A model generated the notes under the pieces. That model was given only the letters and a program-made list of their open reading frames with translations, ran no database searches and was not told where the DNA came from. Below, in pieces: positions 24,006 to 24,021 of a stretch of DNA of 24,021 nt (position 1 is its first letter; each line of letters starts with the position of its first letter). Position numbers and translations under genes: made by a program. The stretch is from the NCBI GenBank assembly GCA_047624165.1, contig JBLHPD010000049.1, positions 1 to 24,021 on the forward strand, written 5' to 3'. Origin of the DNA: Clostridium_AD sp047624165. Its GTDB lineage: Bacteria > Bacillota > Clostridia > Clostridiales > Clostridiaceae.

Positions 24006-24021
24006 GTGGTGATACCATAAA

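Overview
The window looks like chromosomal DNA of an anaerobic, spore-forming Clostridium (sensu stricto) or a close relative. The DNA is very AT-rich, Shine-Dalgarno sites are strong (GGAGG-like), and several genes start with TTG. The gene set fits: the dnaX-ybaB-recR-DUF2508-bofA cluster, a modular [FeFe] hydrogenase with NADH-module subunits, and a bacterial-type SRP RNA beside tRNA-Ser. This assignment is inference from gene content; species cannot be read from the sequence.

Region 1 (1-639) holds the promoter and leader of an rRNA operon that runs leftward out of the window, then a long hairpin. Region 2 (640-4166, minus) is dnaX, ybaB, recR, a DUF2508 protein and bofA. Region 3 (4390-5135) holds an unexplained GC-rich island, SRP RNA and tRNA-Ser(GGA), the last two forming one transcription unit on the minus strand. 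Region 4 (5261-10725, minus) is lgt preceded by a four-gene hydrogenase operon: NuoE-like HydC, a small thioredoxin-fold [2Fe-2S] protein, NuoF-like HydB and catalytic HydA. Together they resemble NAD-linked, probably electron-bifurcating hydrogenases.

Region 5 (10971-16207, minus) is a fructose PTS operon: fruR, fruK, a IIA protein, fruA (IIBC), ptsH and a ptsI that lacks its whole PEP-binding C-terminal domain. Its promoter overlaps a cre-like palindrome. Fructose enters as fructose 1-phosphate through IIA/IIBC and FruK makes fructose 1,6-bisphosphate. Because the local Enzyme I is truncated, a complete EI must come from elsewhere. Region 6 (16281-17291, minus) has tadA with a small BFD-type [2Fe-2S] protein, and tRNA-Arg(CCU).

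Region 7 (17397-22908, plus) holds a small phasin-like protein, a UbiB/AarF-type kinase behind a structured leader, and phosphatidylserine decarboxylase. Next comes a secreted L,D-transpeptidase with InlB-type repeats, interrupted by a single in-frame TGA, then two small unknown genes. Region 8 (22925-23875, minus) is a CorA-type transporter.

Most notable are the truncated ptsI with a 20-bp perfect palindrome at the break, the TGA in the transpeptidase gene, an E. coli-like slippery heptamer in dnaX, the GC-rich island at 4390-4640, and the structured leader before the UbiB-type gene. No CRISPR array, complete insertion sequence or phage module is visible.
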